From: Ignavibacteriales bacterium
GTDB taxonomy: Bacteria; Bacteroidota; Ignavibacteria; Ignavibacteriales; Melioribacteraceae
NCBI GenBank assembly: GCA_020059785.1
Contig: JAGVBL010000125.1
Span: 1-8,248 of the forward strand
DNA length: 8,248 nucleotides
Direction: 5' to 3'
This document shows positions 1-7,718 of this stretch, piece after piece; position 1 is the stretch's first letter, and every line of letters begins with the position of its first letter. Both the position numbers and the translations under genes were made by a program. The notes beneath the pieces were generated by a model. That model was given only the letters and a program-made list of their open reading frames with translations. It ran no database searches and had not been told where the DNA came from.

Positions 1-330
1 AAGAAACTCCGGCATAGTAAAAACTTTTGATCTCATGTAAAACGGAACCATAACCCAGCCAAGTACAAGTAAACACCACGCATGTAATTCATAATGCGCC
101 ATTGCAACACCATCGGTTGCACCGGAACCGGCAAGACCAACTAAATGTTCCGAACCAATGTTCGAAGCAAATATTGATGCGCCTACAATGAACCAGCCAA
201 GATGTCTTCCGGCAAGAAAATAATCTGTTGCTGTATTCTGCCTCTTTTTAATTACCCACCAGGCAAGTCCAATTATTATTGAGAAATACCCGGCAATAAC
301 GATCCAATCAATAGGATGTAATACGGACAT
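1..330 (-). CDS. SGLT-type sodium/sugar symporter (SSS family), N-terminal 110 residues only
   Basis: Inner-membrane transporter that would carry a sugar into the cytoplasm with Na+. The gene runs off the left edge; 110 residues are visible. Seen: a hydrophobic first helix (about residues 8-26), then TDYFLAGR (35-42), the SSS hallmark, then ASNIGSEHLVGLAGSG (55-70), and a further hydrophobic segment (about 84-98) ending in the typical TMPEFL. Aligned from memory with Vibrio vSGLT, sodium-site residues A62/I65 match A55/I58, and sugar-site residues Q69/E88 match H62/E81. Human SGLT1 has His83/Glu102 at those places, so this looks like a true sugar carrier. The ATG at 330 is chosen because AAGGAG lies 9 bases upstream and the frame upstream closes at the stop of the epimerase gene with no other ATG. 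It follows the epimerase by 24 bases. The exact sugar (xylose, glucose, galactose) cannot be told; xylose fits the neighbours. Confidence 0.9.
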   Translation of the reverse strand, partial: MSVLHPIDWIVIAGYFSIIIGLAWWVIKKRQNTATDYFLAGRHLGWFIVGASIFASNIGSEHLVGLAGSGATDGVAMAHYELHAWCLLVLGWVMVPFYMRSKVFTMPEFL

Positions 331-339
331 AGCAAAGTT

Positions 340-345
340 CTCCTT
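340..345 (-). promoter_or_regulatory. Shine-Dalgarno site of the symporter gene
   Basis: AAGGAG on the minus strand, 9 bases before the ATG at 330. It lies wholly within the 24-base spacer after the epimerase stop codon, which supports the chosen start and translation from a shared mRNA. Confidence 0.75.
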
Positions 346-354
346 GGATTGAAA

Positions 355-1494
355 TTATTTTATTGAAAACTGGTAAATAGTTGTTTGATTATATTCCTGT
401 CCCGGACGAAGTGTTACTGATGGAAACTCCGGTTTATTCGGTGAATCAGGAAAACATTGTGCTTCCAGACAGAGACCGGTTCTATATTGATAACCGATTC
501 CCTTTTTACCATTAATTGAACCATCAAGAAAATTGCCCGAGTAAAATTGCATACCGGGTTGATCTGTATACACTGTCATCAATCTTCCACTCAATGGTTC
601 ATATAATTCAACAGTTTTGTTCACCTTGCCGTCATAATTTCTTAAAACCCAGTTATGATCATATCCTTTTCCGAAGGCTAACTGCTCAAACTTATCATTT
701 ATTCTTTCACCAATTGCAAACGGAGTTCTAAAATCCATTGGAGTTTTATCGACCGATTTTTTTTCACCTGTTGTAATCAATCCTTTATCAACCGGAGTGA
801 ACGTATCTGCATCAATCATTAATTGATGATCAAGAATTGTGTTTGCTGGATTACCGGTTAGATTGAAATATGAATGATGCGTTGGATTTAGAATTGTCGG
901 CTTGTCGGTTGTTCCATTGTAATCGATTCGCAATTCATTATTGTTTGTAAGTGTATATGTTACGGTTACTGTTACATTACCGGGGTAACCTTCCTCGCCA
1001 TCGGCACTAACATAAGTTAGAACAAGAGCCGGTTCGCCGGTATCCGAAACAACTTTAGCATCCCACAGAACTTTATGAAAACCGATTTTGCCGCCATGAA
1101 GATGATTTTCACCATCGTTTACCGTCAACTGATAATTAACACCCTCTAAACTAAACTGACCTTTACCAATTCTGTTTCCATAACGCCCTACTATTGAACC
1201 TTGATAAGAATTATCATTGATATAACCCGTTAGCGAGTCGTAACCCAGAGTAACATCCTCAAATTTTCCATTACGATCAGGAACAATAATAGATCTAACA
1301 ATTGCACCATAGTTAATAATATTAACCTGCATACCGGAAGTGTTATGCAATCTGAATTCATATACTTCTTTGCCGTTCGGTAATTTTCCGTAAAGTGATT
1401 TTTCAATCATCGTTTCAACCTTTTTGTTGTTTTGACAACCGATAATTAAAACAGACATAACTGCTGCGAGTAAACTAAAAAGAAATTTCTTCAT
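355..1494 (-). CDS. galM: Aldose 1-epimerase (galactose mutarotase), lipoprotein form
   Basis: Interconverts the alpha and beta anomers of aldoses such as glucose, galactose or xylose. The 379 residues open with a lipoprotein signal peptide: MKKF, a hydrophobic stretch, then the lipobox LIIGC with the lipidated Cys at 20. The rest is a full-length GalM beta-sandwich. Seen: NYGAIV (61-66), GRYGNRIG (103-110), NHLHGG (130-135), NPTHHSYFNL (203-212), GYDHNWVL (277-284) and LCLEAQ (341-346). By family knowledge H133 and H207 are the catalytic/binding histidines, D279 binds sugar and E344 is the general base, so the enzyme should be active. Residues after the Cys are QNNKK, without the acidic run that exports lipoproteins to the surface in some Bacteroidota, so a periplasm-facing location is my guess. 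The gene starts 13 bases after the GH115 stop and is followed 24 bases later by a sugar symporter. In this setting xylose is the likely substrate. GalM is commonly cytoplasmic, so the lipid anchor is notable. Confidence 0.95.
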   Translation of the reverse strand: MKKFLFSLLAAVMSVLIIGCQNNKKVETMIEKSLYGKLPNGKEVYEFRLHNTSGMQVNIINYGAIVRSIIVPDRNGKFEDVTLGYDSLTGYINDNSYQGSIVGRYGNRIGKGQFSLEGVNYQLTVNDGENHLHGGKIGFHKVLWDAKVVSDTGEPALVLTYVSADGEEGYPGNVTVTVTYTLTNNNELRIDYNGTTDKPTILNPTHHSYFNLTGNPANTILDHQLMIDADTFTPVDKGLITTGEKKSVDKTPMDFRTPFAIGERINDKFEQLAFGKGYDHNWVLRNYDGKVNKTVELYEPLSGRLMTVYTDQPGMQFYSGNFLDGSINGKKGIGYQYRTGLCLEAQCFPDSPNKPEFPSVTLRPGQEYNQTTIYQFSIK

Positions 1495-1501
1495 TGCTTA
1501 T

Positions 1502-1505
1502 CTCC
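1502..1505 (-). promoter_or_regulatory. Shine-Dalgarno site of the epimerase gene
   Basis: GGAG on the minus strand, 7 bases before the ATG at 1494 and just downstream of the GH115 stop codon (1510-1508). With so little room, ribosomes finishing GH115 could restart on galM, which suggests translational coupling. Confidence 0.65.
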
Positions 1506-1507
1506 GC

Positions 1508-4408
1508 TCAATTTTTAGCACGTAGAGTTTTTATATAACTTTGAGGAGGACCCAGATAACTTTGTTTAATTCCACCCGGATAAGTTTCAATAACTATTTT
1601 TTGAAATACCACACCGGGGTCAATAGCCCAGATTTTTAATGTGTGTTCTCCCTCGTGTTTAATAATATGATTTGTAGTTGTTACTTTAATATTGTTGCTT
1701 ACTTTTTGATTCCACTCATGCGGATATTTCCAATCCGGGATTGTATCGGCACTATGAATATTTACTATTTGTGGAGGTTCGTCGTTGAATGATACTGCAT
1801 AACGCAAACCTTTAGTATGTTGAAAATTGAGAGTGGGTGATAAAAACAAATTAACCTTCATCTCACCTTTAGAGAAGAAATGAATCTTATATTCCATTCT
1901 CGGACTGTTTTGATGAAGTGTTTGTTCAGGAACGGTTACGGGTTCAATCGTCATTGCCGATGAAGTTCTCCCAAGGTTCGGAATTTTCCGCCATTTTATT
2001 AATTCAGATTCAACTGCTCTGGAAAAATTTTCTGCTTCAATCGAAACATAACCATTACTTTCAATAAATGCTTCACTATTTATTTTCAATGATTTATAAT
2101 TTTTTATTATCAGATTTACGGTAACACTTTTACCGGTTCCATCAATTATTAACGGAACAATTGTCTTTCCATCGGGAGCTTTTTTCCAATCAACACTCAC
2201 AAAAATTCTTTTCTCTTTTTCAATTTTCCCTTTAGAATTAGAAACAATAATCCACGGCTGTGTAGTTTGAACAGTGAAATTAAACGGTTGTTTTCCTCTA
2301 TTAAAGATTTCTATATAATAAGATTGTTTATTGAATGAATCGAATTCGGGAAGAACTGCTTCGCTCTTTTCCAACGGGCACCATTTATCCGAACCTTCAA
2401 TTGCAACACCCATATCAGCTTCATCAGGAATACTAATTTCATTAACAGCCGGCATATAATTTTTATCGGGCTGCTGCCATGATGTATAACCGATATGCGT
2501 TTGATCCATCATATGAACCCACTTACCACCAGCCATTATGTTATTATAATAGTAAGTGATTAAGGAATCTTTTTCGAATAATTCTTTTGCAAGATTAGCA
2601 TGATCATTAGTTGAAGCTCTACCCTGTTTAGCATACAGCCGATTCTTACCAACCGTAACATATAATTCATTCAGGTTAGCGCTTGCCTCCGGTTGATGTA
2701 ATACGAGTTGATAAAATGCATCATTATATTCTTTTGGAAGCTGTTTGCCGATTTTTTTTGCTTTTGCTACAACCTCATTATATTCGGCAACAACAGTTTC
2801 AGCTTCGCGATAGTTTGCTAAGCTGTATGTATCTGCATAAAGCATTTCCGGTTTACGCCGCGAATTAAATTTTGTGTATTTATTTAATATGTCTGCAATT
2901 TCATTTGAGTATTTCGATCCGAACTGCTGCTCTGCCCATTGGCGCGAATACTCAGGTAAATCCGCTGCTTCTATTTTTTCCGGATCCCATGCATAATCAA
3001 GGAAAAATTGTGTTGGGAATTCCATCGGCTTAATATCTCCAACATTAACAATCCATATTTCCCGTGCACCATATTCATAGGCAAGGTTCATCTGTTCCCA
3101 TACGCGTTCAATCTGATTAGTATTAAGCCACTTATAATTGCGGGGTCCGCCTACAAAATAGTAATGATAATAGATTCCATAACCGCCTTTACGTGGTGGA
3201 TCAGATAATTTAGGAAGTAAGCGGAGATTACCCCAGTTGTCGTCGCATAGTAAAAGAGTTACATCATCGGGCACGCGCATTCCCTTTTCATAATATTCCT
3301 GAACCTCTTTGTACAAAGCCCAAACTTGAGGAATTGTTGTAACATCTTTACCAGTAACATCAGCAATAATTTTTCTCTGGTCAGCAACAATTTTTTCGAG
3401 CAGCGAGACATTTGCCTCGGGGCTCATAGCTTCATCGCCATCGCCTCGCATTGCAAGAGTAATAACGCTCTCGTAGTTTCCCATTCTTTTAATACCATCG
3501 CGCCAGAATTTTCTAAGTGCGCTATCATTCTTTTCGTAGTTCCATGGACCCGAGCCATAACGACGCCATTCATCGTGAGCACGCATCATCGGCTCGTGGT
3601 GCGATGTACTGATAACTACTCCGTATTCATCTGCAAGTTGAGGACTAACAGGGTCGTCATCATAAAACGCACTGCCCCACATTGCCGGCCATAAAAAGTT
3701 TCCGCGTAACCGGAGTATTAACTCGAATACATGTTCATAAAATTTACTGTTGAACCCGCCAAATTTTTTCTGCGACCAGCCTGATAGTGCCGGAGCTTCA
3801 TCATTAATAAAAATTCCTCTGTACTTTATTTTGGGTTCGCCCAATGTAAATCTGGTTGGTAAAATGTAGATATTCGATTTTTTCTTAACCGGAACATCAG
3901 CCCACCAATACCAGGGTGAAACGCCAATCTGTTCGGAGAGATTATAGATTCCATAGATTGTACCGCGTTTATCACTTCCCGAAATTATCAATGCACGATC
4001 TACATTTGGAAATGGTTTATCAACTACCTGTATTAAAAACGATTCGCGTTTTCCAACAATTTCTTGAACATCAATTTTATCTTCATCAATTAATTTGTCA
4101 ATCAAAGGATTATTACCAACCGTTCCAATCAATACAATTTCTTTTGAGGTGGGAATAGAATCAAATATTAAATTAGCTTTAGCACCGCACACATTTTTAA
4201 TATCGGTTTGAAGATGTTTAATTATGCGATGCACACCCGGGAAATCTTCTTCACTTATTATAATAGGAGCAGACTTCCCTTTCTCAACTAATGTGAAAGC
4301 GCCTTTTACTTTTTTTGTTGTAACGTAAGAATTCTTATCTATTGAAAAAGACAAATGATTGGAAATGAAAAAATATAATAGGATTACTGCAAAGATTGGT
4401 TTTTTCAT
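1508..4408 (-). CDS. GH115 xylan alpha-1,2-(4-O-methyl)glucuronidase, secreted
   Basis: Removes glucuronic acid or 4-O-methylglucuronic acid alpha-1,2-linked to xylose; GH115 enzymes, unlike GH67, can act on internal decorations of the polymer. The 966 residues are full length for the family. A Sec signal peptide covers about residues 1-22, with no lipobox. An N-terminal alpha/beta domain (about 30-190) ends in IYGIYNLSEQIGVSPWYWW (151-169). The catalytic barrel (about 195-520) shows YRGIFINDEAPALSGW (196-211), FLWPAMWG (238-245), TSHHEPMMRAHDEWRRYG (268-285), MRGDGDE (320-326), LLLCDDNWG (385-393), GGPRNYKWLNT (420-430) and NVGDIKPMEFP (455-465). These conserved acidic, His and Trp positions line the active site in GH115; I do not assign the exact acid and base. 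A helical region follows (about 530-650). The C-terminal beta domains (about 695-945) include the EAENFSR stretch (791-797) of the GH115 C-terminal module. AGGA lies 5 bases before the ATG. The acetylesterase gene is 36 bases upstream. Confidence 0.96.
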   Translation of the reverse strand: MKKPIFAVILLYFFISNHLSFSIDKNSYVTTKKVKGAFTLVEKGKSAPIIISEEDFPGVHRIIKHLQTDIKNVCGAKANLIFDSIPTSKEIVLIGTVGNNPLIDKLIDEDKIDVQEIVGKRESFLIQVVDKPFPNVDRALIISGSDKRGTIYGIYNLSEQIGVSPWYWWADVPVKKKSNIYILPTRFTLGEPKIKYRGIFINDEAPALSGWSQKKFGGFNSKFYEHVFELILRLRGNFLWPAMWGSAFYDDDPVSPQLADEYGVVISTSHHEPMMRAHDEWRRYGSGPWNYEKNDSALRKFWRDGIKRMGNYESVITLAMRGDGDEAMSPEANVSLLEKIVADQRKIIADVTGKDVTTIPQVWALYKEVQEYYEKGMRVPDDVTLLLCDDNWGNLRLLPKLSDPPRKGGYGIYYHYYFVGGPRNYKWLNTNQIERVWEQMNLAYEYGAREIWIVNVGDIKPMEFPTQFFLDYAWDPEKIEAADLPEYSRQWAEQQFGSKYSNEIADILNKYTKFNSRRKPEMLYADTYSLANYREAETVVAEYNEVVAKAKKIGKQLPKEYNDAFYQLVLHQPEASANLNELYVTVGKNRLYAKQGRASTNDHANLAKELFEKDSLITYYYNNIMAGGKWVHMMDQTHIGYTSWQQPDKNYMPAVNEISIPDEADMGVAIEGSDKWCPLEKSEAVLPEFDSFNKQSYYIEIFNRGKQPFNFTVQTTQPWIIVSNSKGKIEKEKRIFVSVDWKKAPDGKTIVPLIIDGTGKSVTVNLIIKNYKSLKINSEAFIESNGYVSIEAENFSRAVESELIKWRKIPNLGRTSSAMTIEPVTVPEQTLHQNSPRMEYKIHFFSKGEMKVNLFLSPTLNFQHTKGLRYAVSFNDEPPQIVNIHSADTIPDWKYPHEWNQKVSNNIKVTTTNHIIKHEGEHTLKIWAIDPGVVFQKIVIETYPGGIKQSYLGPPQSYIKTLRAKN

Positions 4409-4413
4409 GTCAA

Positions 4414-4417
4414 TCCT
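4414..4417 (-). promoter_or_regulatory. Shine-Dalgarno site of the GH115 gene
   Basis: AGGA on the minus strand, 5 bases before the ATG at 4408, inside the 36-base spacer after the esterase stop codon. It supports the start that keeps the signal peptide. Confidence 0.6.
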
Positions 4418-4444
4418 GTTTTATATTTAATAAACTAATTCTTC

Positions 4445-6397
4445 CTACTGTTCAAAGTTATCCGTACGAAATGGCGAAGCCGGTAGTCCTTCCTTATTAT
4501 ATAGATTAGCTCCTTCCGGATTATCAGCCCAGGCATACCTCACAGCAATTGGATTTTGAATCTGATCGTTCCACACAACAACTTTGTTCTTTATAATTTT
4601 TGCATTAGCCCAAATAAATTTTTTGTCTTCACCGGCAATAGCAAATTGTTTCAGTTCATCGCCATTAGAAACTAAACCACTTCCAACATGATCAAATGTC
4701 AGTTCGATTGTGTTTCCTTTTATTTTCATCGATTTATATACCGGTCCTGAGTAAACAATACTTTTTTCTTTATACGCAAACTTTCTTGCAGCAAGTGCCA
4801 ATCTAATACCAACATCTTTTTTATTTAATGGATGAATATCATTCCATTCACCTATATCTATTGTAACAGCCATTCCGGTGTTAGGAACTGAAAGAGATTT
4901 AAGCTGGGATTCTCTTAACAATGCCCACAAACTTTCTGATGGTTGATTTTTAGCATCCATAAAATTTGCAAGCTGGACAAACAGAAATGGAAATTCCCCC
5001 TGTTTCCATTTATTACGCCAATCGGAAATGAGCGTAGGAAATAGTTTTCTGTATTCCATCGCTTTATAAGGAGCTGTATTTGATTCGCCCTGATACCAGA
5101 TTACTCCTTTTATCCTATAATTGAGGAGTGGATGAATCATTGCATTATACAATCCCAATGGTTTCCATCGTATAAAAGTCTGGCTACCAAGCGGATCCAT
5201 TGTTGCACCTAATTTAAATTGCCATTCACCTTTCAGGTCAATTGTATCGTTGTTAACGATAAGCTGATAAGGTTTATCGGGGAAGAAACCGCCCCGGCCA
5301 GAACTATTGACAACACGAATAACAATTACATTTTCACCTTCCTTCAAAACATTTGCCGGAACATTATACCAGCGCGGAGGATATTGATAAGTAACATTAC
5401 CAACAAACTTTCCATTAACAAATGTTGAATCCGCATCAACAATTCTTCCCAATATCAACTTTGCATTTTTACCGGCAACTAAATGCGGTAAATTTATTTT
5501 TTTTCTGAACCAAACAACACCGTTAACATTTCCTATTTCAGTATCTGCCCAGAATCCGGGTATATTCATTACATTCCAATCTTCTGCAATTAGTTTTGGA
5601 TCGGACCATTTTAGTGAGTCCTTGTAACCCAAATCTTTTTGATCAAGCTGAGTATACCATGCTTGAATTCTTTGCTGATCGCTTGTTTCAATCTGTTTGA
5701 TTAATGAACTGTCTTTAAATTGTTGCGCTTCGTTATAGTAATGAGGAAATTCTTTTAGAGTCTCTTCGCTTATCCATGCTTCTGCCGGTGAACCACCAAG
5801 ACTGGTATTTATAAGTCCAACCGGTATCTTATACTTTTGATAAATTTCTTTTGCAAAGAAATATGCAGCGGCAGAAAAATTAAGGACTGTTTCAGGGTTT
5901 GCAGATTGCCATGAACCGTTATCAAGATCAGTGTGTGCAATGTTAAAATCATATTTCTGAGGAACAGAAAACTGACGGATGAAATTATTAGTAGAATTTG
6001 CAATATCGGTTTCGTAAAGAGGATAAACGCGCCGCATCGGCATTTCCATATTAGATTGACCGGAACAGACCCAGACATCACCAATCATTATATCTTTAAC
6101 AGTAATGGAATTACTCGCATCAAATTTCATTTCGAACGGACCACCGGCTTTTAATTTTGGAAATGTAATACTCCATTCACCATTTTCATTTGCCCAAGCA
6201 GTGTACTTAGACTTAACGAACTGAACTACTACTTTTTCACCGGGTGATGCCCATCCCCATATTTTAACTTTGGAATCTCTCTGCAAAACCATTCCATCGC
6301 TAATTAGTTTAGGTAACCTAATCTGACCAAAAATGCCGATTGTAAAAAGAAGAGTTAAAAGAAAAGTATTTCTGATAAAACTGATTTTGTTCTTCAT
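4445..6397 (-). CDS. SGNH-type carbohydrate acetylesterase (sialate O-acetylesterase/CE20-like), probable acetylxylan esterase
   Basis: Probably removes O-acetyl groups from xylan or its oligosaccharides outside the cytoplasm. The 650 residues start with a signal peptide (about 1-24, FGQ near cleavage). A small beta-sandwich (about 25-103) follows, with SDGMVLQRD (33-41). The SGNH esterase domain begins at MIGDVWVCSGQSNMEMP (104-120), where S115 of GQSNM is the expected nucleophile. The fold is interrupted by a jelly-roll insert (about 275-395: W296FRKKINLP, NVIVIRVVNSSGRGG at 356-370) resembling the sugar-binding domain of GH2 enzymes. It resumes with GVIWYQGESN (431-440) and ends with NDIHPLNKKDVG (519-530), where H522 is the likely catalytic His. 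A C-terminal beta domain completes it. This split layout is that of SASA-family proteins and, from memory, of family CE20. Automatic annotation would say sialate O-acetylesterase, but no sialic acid gene is in view and the neighbours act on glucuronoxylan. GGAG lies 7 bases before the ATG. Fold is sure; substrate is inferred. Confidence 0.9.
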   Translation of the reverse strand: MKNKISFIRNTFLLTLLFTIGIFGQIRLPKLISDGMVLQRDSKVKIWGWASPGEKVVVQFVKSKYTAWANENGEWSITFPKLKAGGPFEMKFDASNSITVKDIMIGDVWVCSGQSNMEMPMRRVYPLYETDIANSTNNFIRQFSVPQKYDFNIAHTDLDNGSWQSANPETVLNFSAAAYFFAKEIYQKYKIPVGLINTSLGGSPAEAWISEETLKEFPHYYNEAQQFKDSSLIKQIETSDQQRIQAWYTQLDQKDLGYKDSLKWSDPKLIAEDWNVMNIPGFWADTEIGNVNGVVWFRKKINLPHLVAGKNAKLILGRIVDADSTFVNGKFVGNVTYQYPPRWYNVPANVLKEGENVIVIRVVNSSGRGGFFPDKPYQLIVNNDTIDLKGEWQFKLGATMDPLGSQTFIRWKPLGLYNAMIHPLLNYRIKGVIWYQGESNTAPYKAMEYRKLFPTLISDWRNKWKQGEFPFLFVQLANFMDAKNQPSESLWALLRESQLKSLSVPNTGMAVTIDIGEWNDIHPLNKKDVGIRLALAARKFAYKEKSIVYSGPVYKSMKIKGNTIELTFDHVGSGLVSNGDELKQFAIAGEDKKFIWANAKIIKNKVVVWNDQIQNPIAVRYAWADNPEGANLYNKEGLPASPFRTDNFEQ

Positions 6398-6404
6398 TGG
6401 AAAG

Positions 6405-6408
6405 CTCC
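6405..6408 (-). promoter_or_regulatory. Shine-Dalgarno site of the acetylesterase gene
   Basis: GGAG on the minus strand, 7 bases before the ATG at 6397, within the 55-base spacer that follows the GH8 gene. It supports the start that gives a complete signal peptide. Confidence 0.65.
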
Positions 6409-6452
6409 AATAATCATTTCAATACTTTTATAAAAATAGCTACATAAAAAAA

Positions 6453-7688
6453 CTATTTATTCAGTTCATAAATTCTGAAATTGCCGCTTACCTGTAATAA
6501 TCCGAGCATTGTTAATAATCCATTATAGTATCTGTAATGTCCGGTCGGCATTTTTAATTCCCATAACTCACGAACAAACTCTTCTCTGATATCAAGGTCG
6601 GAAGCAAGTGCTGCAACAGCATTCATTGCCACCAGACCTTCACTATGATCGAAAAATAATACTTTGCCATCAAGAGTAAACAAACTGCCATAATCTTTTA
6701 TTCCTTGTGAATAGAAAAAGGAAAGCAATTTGTTTGATTGTTCAACTGCCCATTCATCTTTAGCAAACCACTGGTAGTCAACTGCAACATTCATTGCAAC
6801 ACGCCATGCATCATACTGAAATTTATCATGACCTCCGCCCCACCTGTCAATCGGAGTTCCGTCAAAATTTGCATAGTCCGGGGCTAAACCAGTTCCCGGA
6901 TGAACCGCTCTTTTCAAAAAACTTCTACTTGTATCGGCGGCTTCTTTCCAAAAATTATTTTCTTTATCTGCCCACAAAGCCCATAATTCATAATAATGAG
7001 GAACGTGATAAGAGGGATCCGTAAAATCATCAGCTTCACCCGAGGGTACAAACACAACCTGTTTATTTTTTTTGTTGAACATGTTTGTAACAACGTTACG
7101 TTCGTCTGAATACTCGGTTTTGTTTAGCATTGCATCCAGAATTTTTTGTGCTTCGTAACGATAATTAAAAATCCCCTCTCCGTCTCCCCATCTTGCAGAT
7201 GCAAAGAAGAGAGTCATTACAAACCAGACTTCACCATCGGAAGCAGAGTTTTCGCTGATTTTAGTTCCATCGGCTCTGCAATGCCATGCAAAATAATCTT
7301 TATGCGGTCCGCTCTGATGTTGCATGTATGTCTTAGCCCATTTCCATAGCCGGTCAAATTCCTCTTTCTTATCAAGCTGAACCGTAATCATCATTCCATA
7401 AGACATCCCTTCCGTGCGGACATCATCGTTATTTATATCTAATATGTAAGCCATATCATTTCCAACAGGGTAATACACACGTTCATTTCTATCATCACCA
7501 TAAAAAAGCTGATTGAAAGCGTTGTCAATTTTCAGCTGTACTTCTTCTTTAGTTAATCCTAAAAGTTCTACAAAAAGATTTGGATAAACACCGGTATGGA
7601 ATGAACCGTTTCCTTTATTTTTATTCCCCATTAATCCACAGCCCATTAATAATAGAATGGTAAATGATAATAAAATTACTCGTTTCAT
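6453..7688 (-). CDS. GH8 reducing-end xylose-releasing exo-oligoxylanase (Rex-like), lipoprotein
   Basis: Expected to release xylose from the reducing end of xylo-oligosaccharides of three or more units, with inversion. The 411 residues start with a lipoprotein signal ending in the lipobox LLMGC (Cys17) and a short Gly/Asn/Lys linker (18-29). The GH8 (alpha/alpha)6 barrel then fills about 30-408. Compared from memory with Bacillus halodurans Rex, general acid E70 matches E93 in DVRTEGMSYGMM (89-100). D128 matches D151 in ASDGE (149-153), and general base D263 matches D293 in FQYDAWR (290-296). H319, tied in that enzyme to blocking the non-reducing side and so to exo action at the reducing end, matches H348 in FFDHSEGLVAMNA (345-357). 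Other shared stretches are DYFAWHCRADGTK (131-143), DPSYHVPHYYELW (224-236) and HPGTGLAPDYANFDGTP (263-279). The start is set by the signal peptide; only a weak GAG precedes it. Characterised Rex enzymes are mostly cytoplasmic, so the lipid anchor is unusual. An ordinary GH8 endoxylanase is less likely. Confidence 0.93.
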   Translation of the reverse strand: MKRVILLSFTILLLMGCGLMGNKNKGNGSFHTGVYPNLFVELLGLTKEEVQLKIDNAFNQLFYGDDRNERVYYPVGNDMAYILDINNDDVRTEGMSYGMMITVQLDKKEEFDRLWKWAKTYMQHQSGPHKDYFAWHCRADGTKISENSASDGEVWFVMTLFFASARWGDGEGIFNYRYEAQKILDAMLNKTEYSDERNVVTNMFNKKNKQVVFVPSGEADDFTDPSYHVPHYYELWALWADKENNFWKEAADTSRSFLKRAVHPGTGLAPDYANFDGTPIDRWGGGHDKFQYDAWRVAMNVAVDYQWFAKDEWAVEQSNKLLSFFYSQGIKDYGSLFTLDGKVLFFDHSEGLVAMNAVAALASDLDIREEFVRELWELKMPTGHYRYYNGLLTMLGLLQVSGNFRIYELNK

Positions 7689-7718
7689 ATTATTCTCAAT
7701 TTATTAAAACTGATTTAA

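Noticed and set aside
3326..3694. Open frame of 122 codons on the plus strand inside the GH115 gene
   Set aside because: It lies antisense to the best conserved part of GH115, has no recognisable domain and no context; it is a shadow of the real gene, as are the other shorter plus-strand frames.
5809..6084. Minus-strand open frame of 91 codons in another frame within the esterase gene
   Set aside because: The overlapping esterase frame holds clear conserved motifs; the alternative frame has no recognisable family and only composition-driven hydrophobic stretches.
4445..6397. Sialic acid (host glycan) catabolism as the role of this locus
   Set aside because: It rests only on the usual name of the esterase family. 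GH115 and Rex-like GH8 act on glucuronoxylan, and no sialidase or sialic acid lyase is in view.
6434..6458. Inverted repeat AAATAG / CTATTT around the GH8 stop codon, as a possible terminator
   Set aside because: Only a six-base AT-rich stem with a loop of about 13 bases; it overlaps the stop codon and would be very weak, and the surrounding DNA is AT-rich enough to give this by chance.
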